Source: Salinarimonas sp046292825
Lineage (GTDB): Bacteria; Pseudomonadota; Alphaproteobacteria; Rhizobiales; Beijerinckiaceae
Reading direction: 5' to 3'
NCBI RefSeq assembly: GCF_046292825.1
Contig: NZ_JBKBQG010000009.1
Span: 1 to 64,000, forward strand
Length of the DNA stretch: 64,000 nt
Position 1 is the stretch's first letter. Every line of letters begins with the position of its first letter. This document shows, in pieces, positions 36,304 through 45,021 of the stretch. Below the pieces are notes generated by a model that ran no database searches, had not been told where the DNA came from, and saw nothing but the letters and a program-made list of their open reading frames with translations. The translations under genes and the position numbers were made by a program.

Positions 36304-36570
36304 TCAGGCGGCCTTGGCGGCCGCGTTCTTGGCGGCGACGAAGGCGACGAGGGCGCGGATCGAATCGAGGTTCTCGGGCACGATCTCGGCATCGCCGACG
36401 GTGAAGCCCCAGGTGTCCTCGAGGAAGGCGACGAGCTCGAGCACGCCCGTCGAATCGATCAGCCCGAGCTCGAGGAGCGAGTCCTCGGCGCCGAGGGCGA
36501 CGCCGTCGTTGCGGAAGAGGAAGCTCTCCTCGATGAAGGCGCGGATCTGCGTCTCGATGGTGTTCGGCAT
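36304..36570 (-). CDS. Acyl carrier protein
   Basis: 88 residues, acidic, four-helix carrier fold. The phosphopantetheine attachment Ser is in ELGLIDSTGVLELV (Ser40), where the usual DSL is DST. Standalone carrier proteins next to an AMP ligase and AsnB-like amidotransferase are found in small-molecule and surface-glycan clusters. It lies 25 bases after the asnB-like stop. Not the fatty-acid AcpP, which differs in the DSL region and genetic context. Confidence 0.9.
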   Translation of the reverse strand: MPNTIETQIRAFIEESFLFRNDGVALGAEDSLLELGLIDSTGVLELVAFLEDTWGFTVGDAEIVPENLDSIRALVAFVAAKNAAAKAA

Positions 36571-36595
36571 GGGTCTTCTCCTCGATCGGGCTCGC

Positions 36596-38566
36596 TCAGG
36601 CGCCGCTCGCGGCGCGCAGGCGAGGGGAATGGGGGCGGGCAGGGCGCAGAGCGGGCGCCTCGCGCAGGATCTGCGTCGACAGGATGCCGACGAGCGCCAT
36701 GTTGTCCTTCGTGCCGAGCGCGCCGCCCGCGCATTTGCGTACGAGCTTCTCCACCGCACGCGGCTCGAACAGGCCCTGGCGCGCGATCGCATCGGGGGCG
36801 AGATGGGCGAGCGCCGGTGCGCCGATGCCGCCCTCCGCGAAGAAGGCGGCCGCGTCCGGAGCGCGGTAGGGCTGCTTCGGACGCGCCGCCACGGAGGCCG
36901 GCACGAGGTGGCCGAGCGCCGCCTTGAGGATGTGCTTCTCGCGCAGACCCTTCAGCTTGAGGCGCGCGGGGATGCGCGCGGCGGCGTCGACGACGCGCGG
37001 ATCGAGGAAGGGGAAGCGCCCCTCGACCGCGTGCGCCATCGACACCCGGTCGCCCTGGGCGGAGAGGATGTAGCCCGGCAGGAGATGGGCGGTCTCGAGA
37101 TATTGCGCCTGCGCCAGCGGATGCCAGCGCGCATAATTCCCAGGCAGCCGCTCGGCGAGGGCGGCGAGGGGGTCGTAATCGCCGATCGCGCGCAGGAGAT
37201 CGTCGGAGAAGAACGCCTTCGTCTTCGCCGTCGTCGAGAAGCGCGGCAGGTGCGAGAAGAGCGGATCGCCGAGCCGGTCGAGCGCCATGCCGAAGAAGGC
37301 GTTCAGATAAGCGGGCGACTGGGCCTGGAGGCTCGGCATGTAGGGATAGAGGCGCCGGAACAGGAGCGGGCGAAGGCGCGAGCCCGGCGCGCGGGCGCAG
37401 AAGGCGCGGATCTTCGCCTCCTTGAAGATGTCGTAGCCGCCGAAGACCTCGTCCGCGCCCTCGCCGGTGAGCACGACCTTGTAGCCCTCCGCCCGGACCC
37501 GGGCCGCGAGGCGGTAGAGCGGGGCGGGAGCCGTGCGCAGGATCGGGCGCTCGGCATGGGCGACGACCGCGGCGAAATCCGCGGCGATGTCCGCGCCGCG
37601 GCAGAGGATCGCGGTGTGCGCCGTGCCGAGCCGCGCGACCATCTCCTGCTGGAAGGGCGTCTCGTCGAGATCGGCCGCCTCGAAGCCGACCGAGAAGGTG
37701 CGCAAGCCCGCGCCGACCTCGCGCGCGGCGAGCGCCGCGACGATGCTCGAATCGAGCCCGCCCGAGAGATAGGACCCGACCGGCACGTCCGCCCGCAGGC
37801 GAAGCCGCGTCGCGTCCGCGAGGAGGGCGGCCACTTCCTCCGCGATCGCGCCCTCGCCGCGCACGTCGGCGGCGTCCTCCTCGGCGGTCGGATAGGACGG
37901 CTCCCACCAGGGGGAGACGCGGATGCCGGCATCGGTCGCGACGAGATGATGGCCCGGCGGCAGCTCGTTCACCCCGGCGAAGGCCGTGCGCGGCGCGAGC
38001 GGGAACCAGAGCGTGAAGATGTCGGCGAGCGCGAGCGGATCGAGCGCGCCGGAGGCGAAGCCGCCCGCGAGGAGCGCCCGGATCTCGGAGGCGAAGGCGA
38101 GGCCGTCTCGCGTCTGCGTCCAATAGAGCGGCCGCACGCCCATGCGATCGCGGGCCATGAAGAGCTTGCGCGTGCGCGCATCGTAGATCGCGAAGGCGAA
38201 GTCCCCGTTGAGCGCGTGCACGCACGCCTCCCCGCGCTCGAGATAGAGCCGCAGGAGCGCCTCGGTGTCGGAGCGGGTGCGGAAGACGTGGCCGCGCGCC
38301 TCGAGGTCCCGGCGGATCTCCTCGTGGTTGAAGATCTCGCCGTTGAAGCTCAGGAACACCTCGCCGCTGTCGTCCACGAAGGGTTGCGCGCCGCCGGCAT
38401 GGTCGAGGATCGAGAGGCGCACATGGCCGAGGCAGGCCGGCCCCGCGACGACGCCGCCGCGCCCGTCCGGCCCGCGATGGGCGATCGCGTCGAGCATCGC
38501 GTCGAGGCGCGCCCGCGCCGAGGGGGGGGCCGGATCGGTACCGAGAAGGCCTGCGATGCCGCACAT
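36596..38566 (-). CDS. asnB: Asparagine synthase (glutamine-hydrolysing)-like amidotransferase
   Basis: 656 residues. An N-terminal class II glutaminase domain begins at catalytic Cys2 (MCGIAGLLG) with RGPDG, NGEIFN and the FRTRSDTEALL segment; the C-terminal synthetase domain holds the PP-loop SGGLDSS (268-274) and GEGADEVFGGY. The family makes amides, sometimes beta-lactams, from adenylated carboxylates. First gene of a six-gene run reading leftwards and divergent from the flippase. Could be plain asparagine synthesis, but close linkage to carrier protein and AMP ligase favours a secondary role. Confidence 0.9.
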   Translation of the reverse strand: MCGIAGLLGTDPAPPSARARLDAMLDAIAHRGPDGRGGVVAGPACLGHVRLSILDHAGGAQPFVDDSGEVFLSFNGEIFNHEEIRRDLEARGHVFRTRSDTEALLRLYLERGEACVHALNGDFAFAIYDARTRKLFMARDRMGVRPLYWTQTRDGLAFASEIRALLAGGFASGALDPLALADIFTLWFPLAPRTAFAGVNELPPGHHLVATDAGIRVSPWWEPSYPTAEEDAADVRGEGAIAEEVAALLADATRLRLRADVPVGSYLSGGLDSSIVAALAAREVGAGLRTFSVGFEAADLDETPFQQEMVARLGTAHTAILCRGADIAADFAAVVAHAERPILRTAPAPLYRLAARVRAEGYKVVLTGEGADEVFGGYDIFKEAKIRAFCARAPGSRLRPLLFRRLYPYMPSLQAQSPAYLNAFFGMALDRLGDPLFSHLPRFSTTAKTKAFFSDDLLRAIGDYDPLAALAERLPGNYARWHPLAQAQYLETAHLLPGYILSAQGDRVSMAHAVEGRFPFLDPRVVDAAARIPARLKLKGLREKHILKAALGHLVPASVAARPKQPYRAPDAAAFFAEGGIGAPALAHLAPDAIARQGLFEPRAVEKLVRKCAGGALGTKDNMALVGILSTQILREAPALRPARPHSPRLRAASGA

Positions 38567-38901
38567 GCCGAATGCCTCTTCGTGTCCGGGCGGGGATCGA
38601 AAATACGCCTTTGCCCGGTAAGAAGATGGCTGTTTTCCCATCGGAAGCGAGCGGAAGGTTAAGTTAACCTTTACGAATCGAACAGCATTCGGGCTTCTCT
38701 CGCACGATCAAAGACATGGGTTTCTCGCCGCGGAGGCGCCCGCCGCCGGCGGGTCCGGTCGGAGCCGTCGGACTGCGCGTCCCAACCATGAAGAGTTGCA
38801 TGGTCGCGCGCGGACACCTGAAAAGCGGTTGCGTCGATTCGCCCCCTTTGAGCATTTCGCAACGGTCGCACCCCATCCTGCGACGTCGATCGTCTCTCGG
38901 A
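38567..38901. other. Divergent regulatory region between asnB operon and flippase
   Basis: 335 bases with no convincing gene. Locally AT-rich near 38600-38720. Contains a perfect palindrome (38655-38671). The flippase reading frame extends back to 38716, but the encoded N-terminal stretch is Pro/Arg-rich without family features. Confidence 0.6.
38655..38671. promoter_or_regulatory. Perfect 17-base palindrome, candidate operator
   Basis: AAGGTTAA-G-TTAACCTT, 8-1-8 inverted repeat, in an AT-rich patch of an otherwise GC-rich genome, 89 bases before asnB and about 230 bases before the flippase start. No local regulator gene belongs to the cluster. Confidence 0.5.
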
Positions 38902-40245
38902 GTGAGCCCGCCCGTGTCAGGCCGCGTCGCCCGCCTGTTCGAATCCTCGGCCTTCATCACGGCGCTCCGTCTCGCGGGGGCCGGGGCGGGGTTCTGCGCC
39001 CAGCTCCTGCTCGCGCGCAAGCTCGGTGCCGCCGAGCTCGGCCTGTTCTACGCGGTGACGAGCCTCGTCGCGGTGCTCGGTCTCGTCGGGGCGCAGGGCT
39101 ATCCCGGCGTGGCGACGCGTTTCATCGCGCGCTATCGCGATCGTCTGCCGCTGCAACGCCGCTTCCTGCGCAGCGCGATCGCGAGCGCGGCCGTCGGCGC
39201 GGCGATCCTCGCCGGCGCGCTCGTCGCGGCAGCCTTCCTGCCGCTGCCCGTCTCGGACAGCCTGCGTCTCGGCCTGTTGATGGGCGCGGCCTGCCTGCCC
39301 TTCGTCGTGGCGATCAACCTCGCGGGCGAGATCGCGGCGGCCAAGCGGCGCTTCGACATCGCCTACGTCTTCGAATCGCTCGCCCGCCCCGTGCTGTTCC
39401 TCGGCGCCGTGCTCGCGCTCGTGGCGAGCGGGCTCGCGATGAGCGGGGCGGGGGTGATCGCGTTGTTCTTCGCCATCACCGCCTTTGTCGCGCTGCTGCA
39501 AGCGGTCTTCGCCCGCCGTCTCGTGCCGCCGGGCCCGGTCGCGCCGTCGGCGCCCCGGCTCGCGCGCCGGTGGCGGGGGGAGGCGCGCGCTGCGATCATC
39601 GTCGCGCTGTTCCTCTCGGCTTTCGCCGACGTCGCCATCGTGATCGCCGCGCCGCTGATGGGCAAGGTGGACACGGCGGTGTTCGGCCTGTGCCTGAAGC
39701 TGTCCTTCCTCGTCGGCTTCCTCGTCCAGGCGGCCCACCACGTGGCCGGCCCCGAGATCGCCGAGGCGCGCCTTCTCGGCGATGCCGCCCGGCTGCGCGC
39801 GGCCGTCGTGCGGGCGGTGATGCTGCCCGCCGCCGGGACGCTCCTCGCCACGCTCGCGGCGCTGGCGCTCGGCGGCTTCGCGCTCTCCCTGTTCGGCGCG
39901 GATTTCGCGGAAGGCGGGCCGGTCCTCGCGATCCTCGTCGCGGCCCAGGCCGTGCGCGCGCTCGCCGGGCCGAGCGTGACCATGCTCAACCTCGCCGGCG
40001 CGCAGGGGCGCAACGCGGCCTTCTGCGTCGTCGCGCTGGTGGCCCTGGTGCTCGGCAGCCTCGCCCTGGTGCCGCCTTTCGGAGCGGTGGGCGCGGCCGC
40101 CGCGGTGCTCCTCGCGATCCTGGTCTGGCAGATCGCGGCAGCGATCGCGCTCCGCCGCGCCGGAGAGGCTGGCACGGACGCGATCTCGCTCCTCCTCGCC
40201 CGCCGCGCCGCCGGCACCGCCGCATCGCCGGTGACGGCGCCTTGA
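38902..40245 (+). CDS. Wzx/MATE-like polysaccharide flippase
   Basis: About 447 residues with 12-14 membrane spans. It begins with an amphipathic segment and RLAGAGAGFCAQLLLARKLGAAELGLFYAVTSLVAVLGLVG, the usual first hairpin of oligosaccharide flippases (ARxLGxxxFGxxxxxxS). It should move a lipid-linked product across the inner membrane. Divergent from asnB across one regulatory region, it is likely the exporter of that pathway. Start uncertain: GTG 38902, GTG 38914 or farther upstream. Confidence 0.87.
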   Translation: MSPPVSGRVARLFESSAFITALRLAGAGAGFCAQLLLARKLGAAELGLFYAVTSLVAVLGLVGAQGYPGVATRFIARYRDRLPLQRRFLRSAIASAAVGAAILAGALVAAAFLPLPVSDSLRLGLLMGAACLPFVVAINLAGEIAAAKRRFDIAYVFESLARPVLFLGAVLALVASGLAMSGAGVIALFFAITAFVALLQAVFARRLVPPGPVAPSAPRLARRWRGEARAAIIVALFLSAFADVAIVIAAPLMGKVDTAVFGLCLKLSFLVGFLVQAAHHVAGPEIAEARLLGDAARLRAAVVRAVMLPAAGTLLATLAALALGGFALSLFGADFAEGGPVLAILVAAQAVRALAGPSVTMLNLAGAQGRNAAFCVVALVALVLGSLALVPPFGAVGAAAAVLLAILVWQIAAAIALRRAGEAGTDAISLLLARRAAGTAASPVTAP

Positions 40246-40261
40246 GCGGGGGAGGGGAGGG

Positions 40262-41365
40262 TCAGCCCGTCCCCGTCCCGATATCCTCCTGCGCCAGCGC
40301 GACGCTCTTGAGGATCGCGTGGCAGTCCTGGCCGGGCGCGAGATCGAGCGCCTGCGCGGAGCGGCGGGTGATGCGGGCCGAAAGACGCTCCTCCCCGGCT
40401 TCCCCGGCCTCGCCGATCGCGAGGCTCACCATGACCCCCGGCCCGTGCCCGTCGCGGATGTCGACGATGCGCCCGCGCAGGATGTTGAGCGCCGAGAGCC
40501 CTTCGGGCCGGGTGCGCGCGAGGATCACGTCGTGGGCGGGCACGCGCACGCGCAAAGCCGCGCCGACGGGATGGGGGATGCGCGGCAGGAAGAGCGGCCC
40601 CGCCGCCGTCGCGAGCTCGGTGAGCCCGTCCGCGTGATGCGCGACGACCCGCGCCGCGAGCACGGAGGCGGCTGCGCGCGCGCCCACGGCATGCGCGTCG
40701 CCGAGCACCTCCCCCGGCGTGCCGATCGCCGCGACGCGGCCCTCGCGCAGGGCGACGACGGTCGTCGCGAGCCGCGCGACCTCGGCGGACGAGTGGCTGA
40801 CATAGAGGATCGGCACGCGCACCTCGTCGCGCAGCCGCTCGAAATAGGGCAGGATCTCGGCCTTGCGCGCCTCGTCGAGGGCCGCGAGGGGCTCGTCGGC
40901 GAGGATCAGCTTCGGCGCGGCGAGGAGCGCGCGCCCGATCGCGACCCGCTGCTTCTCCCCGCCCGACAGCGAGCCCGGGCGGCGCCCGAGGAGATGGCCG
41001 ATGCCGAGGAGGTCGACGACCCGCTCGAGGCTCTCGGTGCGCGCCTCGCGCGGCGCGAACCAGCGGCCGTAGAGGAGGTTCTGGCGCACGCTCAGATGCG
41101 GGAAGAGCCGGCCCTCCTGGAAGACGTAGCCGAGGCGCCGGCGATGGGGCGGGAGGAAGCGGCGCGCGCGCGTGTCGAGGAGCACGAAATCGCCCGCCGC
41201 GATCCGGCCCTCCTGCGGCCGCAGCAGGCCGGCGACGGCGTTCACGAGCGTCGTCTTGCCCGATCCGGAGGGGCCGAACAGCACCGTGATCCCCGGCGGC
41301 GCCGAAAAGGCGACGTCGAGCGCGAAACCCGGGAAGCGGTGGGCGAGCCGGATCTCGAGGCTCAT
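40262..41365 (-). CDS. modC: Molybdate ABC transporter ATP-binding protein
   Basis: 367 residues. ABC ATPase with Walker A GPSGSGKT, signature LSGGEKQRVAIGRALL and ILADEPLAALD, followed by a C-terminal molybdate/tungstate-binding MOP (TOBE) domain from about residue 295 (SALNILRGRIVDIRDGHGPGVMVSLAIG). This combination is diagnostic of ModC. It overlaps modB by four bases. Confidence 0.95.
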   Translation of the reverse strand: MSLEIRLAHRFPGFALDVAFSAPPGITVLFGPSGSGKTTLVNAVAGLLRPQEGRIAAGDFVLLDTRARRFLPPHRRRLGYVFQEGRLFPHLSVRQNLLYGRWFAPREARTESLERVVDLLGIGHLLGRRPGSLSGGEKQRVAIGRALLAAPKLILADEPLAALDEARKAEILPYFERLRDEVRVPILYVSHSSAEVARLATTVVALREGRVAAIGTPGEVLGDAHAVGARAAASVLAARVVAHHADGLTELATAAGPLFLPRIPHPVGAALRVRVPAHDVILARTRPEGLSALNILRGRIVDIRDGHGPGVMVSLAIGEAGEAGEERLSARITRRSAQALDLAPGQDCHAILKSVALAQEDIGTGTG

Positions 41366-42072
41366 GATCCCGCCACCAGCTTCGCGACGCGGCGCGCGAC
41401 GAATTCCGACAGGAGCAGCGCGGCCATGGCGATGACGATGGCGACGATCACGAGCCGGCCCGCCGCCTCCTGCCCGCCGGGCACCTGCAGGAAGGCGTAG
41501 ATGGCCGACGGGATCGTCTGCGTCTCTCCGGGGATGTTCGAGACGAAGGTGATCGTCGCGCCGAACTCGCCCATCGCCTTGGCGAAGGCGAGGATCGCGC
41601 CCGCCACGATGCCGGGCAGGACGAGGGGCAGGGTCACGGTGGCGAAGACGAAGGGCCGCGAGGCGCCGAGGGTGGATGCCGCCGCCTCGAGCTTCGGATC
41701 GACCGCCTCGATCGCGAGCCTGATCGCGCGCACCATCAAGGGGAACGCCATCACCGCCGCCGCGACCGCCGCGCCCGTCCAGCGGAAGGAGAGCACGATG
41801 CCGAACCATTGCTCGAGGAACTGCCCGACGCTGCCGCGCCGCCCGAAGACGATCAGCAGGAGGTAGCCCGTCACCACCGGCGGGAGGATCAGCGGCAGGT
41901 GGACGAGCCCGTTCAGGAGCTGCTTGCCGGGAAACGACCAGCGCGCGAGCGCGTAGGCGACGAAGATGCCCAGCGGCAGGCTCGCGAGCGTCGCCCAGAA
42001 CGAGACCTGCAGCGAGAGGGCCACCGCCTGCCATTCCGCCGGCCCGAGCCAGCCCGCCAGAGCCTCTCTCAT
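41362..42072 (-). CDS. modB: Molybdate ABC transporter permease
   Basis: 236 residues, five or six spans, with the binding-protein-dependent permease motif ASTLGASRPFVFATVTLPLVLPGI and the FAKAMGEFGATITFVSNIPGETQTI segment conserved in ModB. It forms the membrane channel for molybdate or tungstate. It starts 13 bases after the modA stop and overlaps modC by four bases. Confidence 0.95.
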   Translation of the reverse strand: MREALAGWLGPAEWQAVALSLQVSFWATLASLPLGIFVAYALARWSFPGKQLLNGLVHLPLILPPVVTGYLLLIVFGRRGSVGQFLEQWFGIVLSFRWTGAAVAAAVMAFPLMVRAIRLAIEAVDPKLEAAASTLGASRPFVFATVTLPLVLPGIVAGAILAFAKAMGEFGATITFVSNIPGETQTIPSAIYAFLQVPGGQEAAGRLVIVAIVIAMAALLLSEFVARRVAKLVAGS

Positions 42073-42085
42073 CGCCGCCCGCCGC

Positions 42086-42859
42086 TCAGTCCAGAACCGT
42101 GAAGCCGAACTCTTCCCAGATCGGCCGGGCCGCGTCGGAGACGAGGAAGTCGAGGAAGGCTGCGGCGACCAGGCTCTCGCTCTGGGCCGTGATCGCGGCC
42201 GGATAGACGATCGGGTCGTGGCTGCCTTCCGGGAAGGTGCCGACGATCGTGACGGCGTCCTCGACCGCCGCATCCGTCGCGTAGACGATCCCGAGCGGGG
42301 CCTCGCCGAGGGCGACGAAGGCGAGCGCCGCGCGGACATTGTCCGATTGCGCGACGAGGGGCGCGACGCTCTCCCAGAGCCCGAGCGACGTCAGCGCCTG
42401 CCGCCCGTAGATGCCCGCCGGCACCGCCTCGACGAGCGCCATCGACAGCCGCTCGCCGCCGAGCATCCCGGCGAGGTCGAGGCGCTCGTCGATCGTCACG
42501 GGTTCGGCGTCCCGCCCGTGGGCGATCAGCACGAGCGTGTTGCCGAGGATGTCGCGGCGCGTGCCCTCGCGCAGGTCCCCCGAGGTCTCGAGCGCCTCCA
42601 TCCAATCGACGCTCGCCGAGACGAAGAGATCGGCCGGCGCGCCTTCTTGGATCTGGCGGGCGAGCGCGGAGGACCCGGCGAAGGACATCCGCGCCACGTG
42701 CCCGGTCTCGGCCCGCCATGCCTCCGCGACCCGGTTCAGCGCGTCCGTGAGGCTCGCCGCGGCGAAGACGAGGACGTCGTCGGCGCGGGCCGGGGCGGCG
42801 AGGAGCGGGAGAGCCGCGAGTGCGGCGAGGAGTGCGCGAGGGGCGACGAGCGGCGGCAT
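42086..42859 (-). CDS. modA: Molybdate ABC transporter periplasmic binding protein
   Basis: 257 residues with signal peptide (cut near APARA-DDV). The ligand-binding motifs VFAAASLTDALN and RMSFAGSSALARQIQEGAPADLFVSAS supply the Ser and backbone NH groups that hold the oxyanion, as in ModA. ATG 42859 with GGAGATC upstream. First gene of modABC. No ModE gene or clear ModE site was found near it. Confidence 0.95.
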   Translation of the reverse strand: MPPLVAPRALLAALAALPLLAAPARADDVLVFAAASLTDALNRVAEAWRAETGHVARMSFAGSSALARQIQEGAPADLFVSASVDWMEALETSGDLREGTRRDILGNTLVLIAHGRDAEPVTIDERLDLAGMLGGERLSMALVEAVPAGIYGRQALTSLGLWESVAPLVAQSDNVRAALAFVALGEAPLGIVYATDAAVEDAVTIVGTFPEGSHDPIVYPAAITAQSESLVAAAFLDFLVSDAARPIWEEFGFTVLD

Positions 42860-42916
42860 GAGGATCTCCGACGAATGTCCTTTCTGCGCGACGGATCGCG
42901 CTCTGTCCATGCCGCT

Positions 42917-44449
42917 TCATCCGTCTCCCCTCGCGCGCGCCGCGCGAGCGTCGATCGCGTCGAGTTCGGACCGCAGCCGCCCGCACAGGCGCGCGGCCTC
43001 GACGGGGGCGAGCGCCCCGTAGCCGAGCACGATCCCCTGCGGCGCCGTCTGCGGGCGCAGGGCGAAGGCGTCGACCGGGGTGAGCGCGATCCCGTGTCGA
43101 CGCATCGCCGCGCGGATCGCCGCCACGCGCTCCGCGTCGCCGAGATCGAGCCAGGCATGCAGCCCCGCCGACAGGCCGCGCAGCGGCGCCCGGTCGGCGA
43201 TCGGCGCGAGCGCGTCCTGCACGGCGGCGCGCCGGGCGGCGTAGACGCGGCGCATGCGGGCGACGTGCCGGGTCAGGGTGCCGTCCTCGATCAGGGTCGC
43301 GACGGCGTTCTGGGTGAGGCTCGGCGTGTGGTTGTCGCCCGATGCGCGCAGCTCCGTCAGGCCCGCGACGAGGCGCGGATCGGCGCAGGCCACGAAGCCG
43401 AGGCGCAGGGTCGGCGTCAGCGTCTTCGAGAACGTGCCCACATAGGCGACCCGCTCGGCGCCGGGCAGCGAGGCGAGCGGCGGCAGCGGGGCGGCGTCGT
43501 AGCGGAACTCGCCGTCGTAATCGTCCTCCACGACGAGGGCGCCGTTGCGCCCCGCCCAATCGAGCAGCGCGCGCCGCCGCGACAGCGACAGCCGCCCCCC
43601 GAGCGGGAATTGGTGCGAGGGCGTGACGTAGACGAGACGCGGCGCGCTCGCCCCCTCCGGCAGGGCGTCGACCACGATCCCGTCCGCATCGACCGGGACG
43701 GGCAGGATGCGCGCGCCCGCCCGCGTCAGCGCCTCGCGCGCGAGCGTGTAGCCGGGGTCCTCGAAGGCGACCGCGTCGCCGGGCGCGAGCAGGAGGCGCG
43801 CGAGAAGGGCGATGCCCTGCACGGCGCCCGCGGTCACGACCACCGCCTCGGGTGCCACCGCCAGCGCGCGCGCCCGCGCCAGATAGGCGGCGATCGCCGC
43901 GCGCAGGCGCCACTCGCCCGCCGGCGCGCCGTCGTCGCCCCCCGGCAGCGCGCTCGCCGCGCGCGCGAAGGCCCGTCGCCAGGCCGCGCGCGGAAACGGC
44001 TCGTCGGCGGGGCAGCAGGCGCCGAGCTGCACGAGGCCGGGCTCCCCCGGCGTGAGCGCCGCCGACGGCGCCCGATCCGCGGCGGCGCCCGTGCGCGAAG
44101 CGGTCGCCGACCGCGCGGCGGGGGCCGTCGCGTCCCCCGCGACGAAGGTGCCCGCCCCGCGCGCGCCGACCAGATAGCCGTCCGCGACGAGCTGCTCGTA
44201 GGCGGCGGCCACCGTGTTGCGCGCGACGCCGAGATCGGCCGCGAGGCGCCGCGTCGGCGGCAGCCGCGTGCCCCCGCCGAGGCGTCCGCTGCCGATCGCG
44301 GCGCGCAGCCGCTCGACGATCTGCCGCTCGAGCGGCTCGTCCCGATCGCGCGAGACGTCCGCGAGGAAGGTCGCCTCGAGGGCGTCTCCGCGGCGCGCCG
44401 CGCGTCGCTCAATTTGGCCCAACGTTTTCGCTCCGGTTTGGCTCTGCAT
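42917..44449 (-). CDS. MocR/PdxR-type regulator: GntR winged helix fused to an aminotransferase-like domain
   Basis: 510 residues. N-terminal GntR helix-turn-helix (LERQIVERLRAAIGSGRLGGGTRLPPTRRLAADLGVARNTVAAAYEQLVADGYL, about 40-95), linker, then a class I aminotransferase fold with VVVTAGAVQGIALLARLLLAPGD, EDDYDGEFRYD and the PLP Lys in GTFSKTLTPTLRLGF. MocR proteins bind PLP or its aldimine with an amine and control adjacent genes, often in vitamin B6, taurine or GABA metabolism. The divergent neighbour begins only 60 bases away, so the likely targets are the orphan gene and SIS gene. Confidence 0.9.
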   Translation of the reverse strand: MQSQTGAKTLGQIERRAARRGDALEATFLADVSRDRDEPLERQIVERLRAAIGSGRLGGGTRLPPTRRLAADLGVARNTVAAAYEQLVADGYLVGARGAGTFVAGDATAPAARSATASRTGAAADRAPSAALTPGEPGLVQLGACCPADEPFPRAAWRRAFARAASALPGGDDGAPAGEWRLRAAIAAYLARARALAVAPEAVVVTAGAVQGIALLARLLLAPGDAVAFEDPGYTLAREALTRAGARILPVPVDADGIVVDALPEGASAPRLVYVTPSHQFPLGGRLSLSRRRALLDWAGRNGALVVEDDYDGEFRYDAAPLPPLASLPGAERVAYVGTFSKTLTPTLRLGFVACADPRLVAGLTELRASGDNHTPSLTQNAVATLIEDGTLTRHVARMRRVYAARRAAVQDALAPIADRAPLRGLSAGLHAWLDLGDAERVAAIRAAMRRHGIALTPVDAFALRPQTAPQGIVLGYGALAPVEAARLCGRLRSELDAIDARAARARGDG

Positions 44450-44509
44450 GCTGCGCCAAAGTGCTCCTACACGACGAGCGTGTCAAACAGGCGGGGGCGC
44501 GAGCGCAGG

Positions 44510-44983
44510 ATGTCGGCGGAACCGATCGGCCCGTATCGCAGGCGGCGCGTCAGCGCGCTCGGCCTGTGGTCGTTCGAGGATTGGCGGGTGAAGGTCTACG
44601 GGCTCACCCTGCATGGGAGCGCGCCCCCGTCCGCGCTCGTCGACCAGGGCCGCGAGATCGCCCGCGAGCGCCTGTCGCGCGCGAGCCGGGAGGATCTCCG
44701 CCGCCACGGCCTCGCCGTGCTGATCGTGCACGAGGGCGAGAACGGCGATTACGTTCTCGTCGAGTGGTGGTCCGACAACGACATCCTGCGCCACCACAAT
44801 TACGGCGCGCCGAAGGGCCATGGCGGGCGCTTCGTCCATCAATGGCCCGGCCCCGCGGCCTGCATCTGGGAGCTCGCGATCGTCGAGTTCGAGCGCGCCG
44901 CCTGGATCCGGCACGTCCTCGAGCCCGCCGGCGGACCCGACGTCGCCGCCTATCTCGACGCCCGCCTCGACGCCTTCGTCTGA
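44510..44983 (+). CDS. Conserved-looking hypothetical protein divergent from a MocR regulator
   Basis: 157 residues, soluble, no recognised domain. Features: LWSFEDWRVKVYGLTLHG near the N terminus, VLIVHEGENGDYVLVEWWSDNDILRHHNYGAP in the middle (an alternating strand pattern rich in Trp, Asp and His) and AACIWELAIVEFERAAWIRHVLEP. The latter two runs suggest a small alpha/beta or ferredoxin-like sheet protein. It precedes a SIS-domain gene by 38 bases on the same strand and shares a 60-base intergenic space with the MocR gene, which probably controls it. ATG 44510 follows GCAGG. Confidence 0.78.
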   Translation: MSAEPIGPYRRRRVSALGLWSFEDWRVKVYGLTLHGSAPPSALVDQGREIARERLSRASREDLRRHGLAVLIVHEGENGDYVLVEWWSDNDILRHHNYGAPKGHGGRFVHQWPGPAACIWELAIVEFERAAWIRHVLEPAGGPDVAAYLDARLDAFV

Positions 44984-45021
44984 GCCGACCCGACCCTCAC
45001 CGACCGACCGAGAGAGCCCGC

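Noticed and set aside
38716..38901. N-terminal extension of the flippase
   Set aside because: The extra 62 residues are Pro/Arg-rich and precede the first conserved hairpin; a GTG near 38902-38914 is more likely, though not certain.
41966..44509. A very long open frame on the plus strand (to 44983) across modABC and the MocR gene
   Set aside because: The first 2.5 kb encode Arg/Gly/Asp-rich sequence typical of the antisense of GC-rich genes, while modABC and MocR on the other strand have clear family motifs. Only the part from 44510 looks like a protein.
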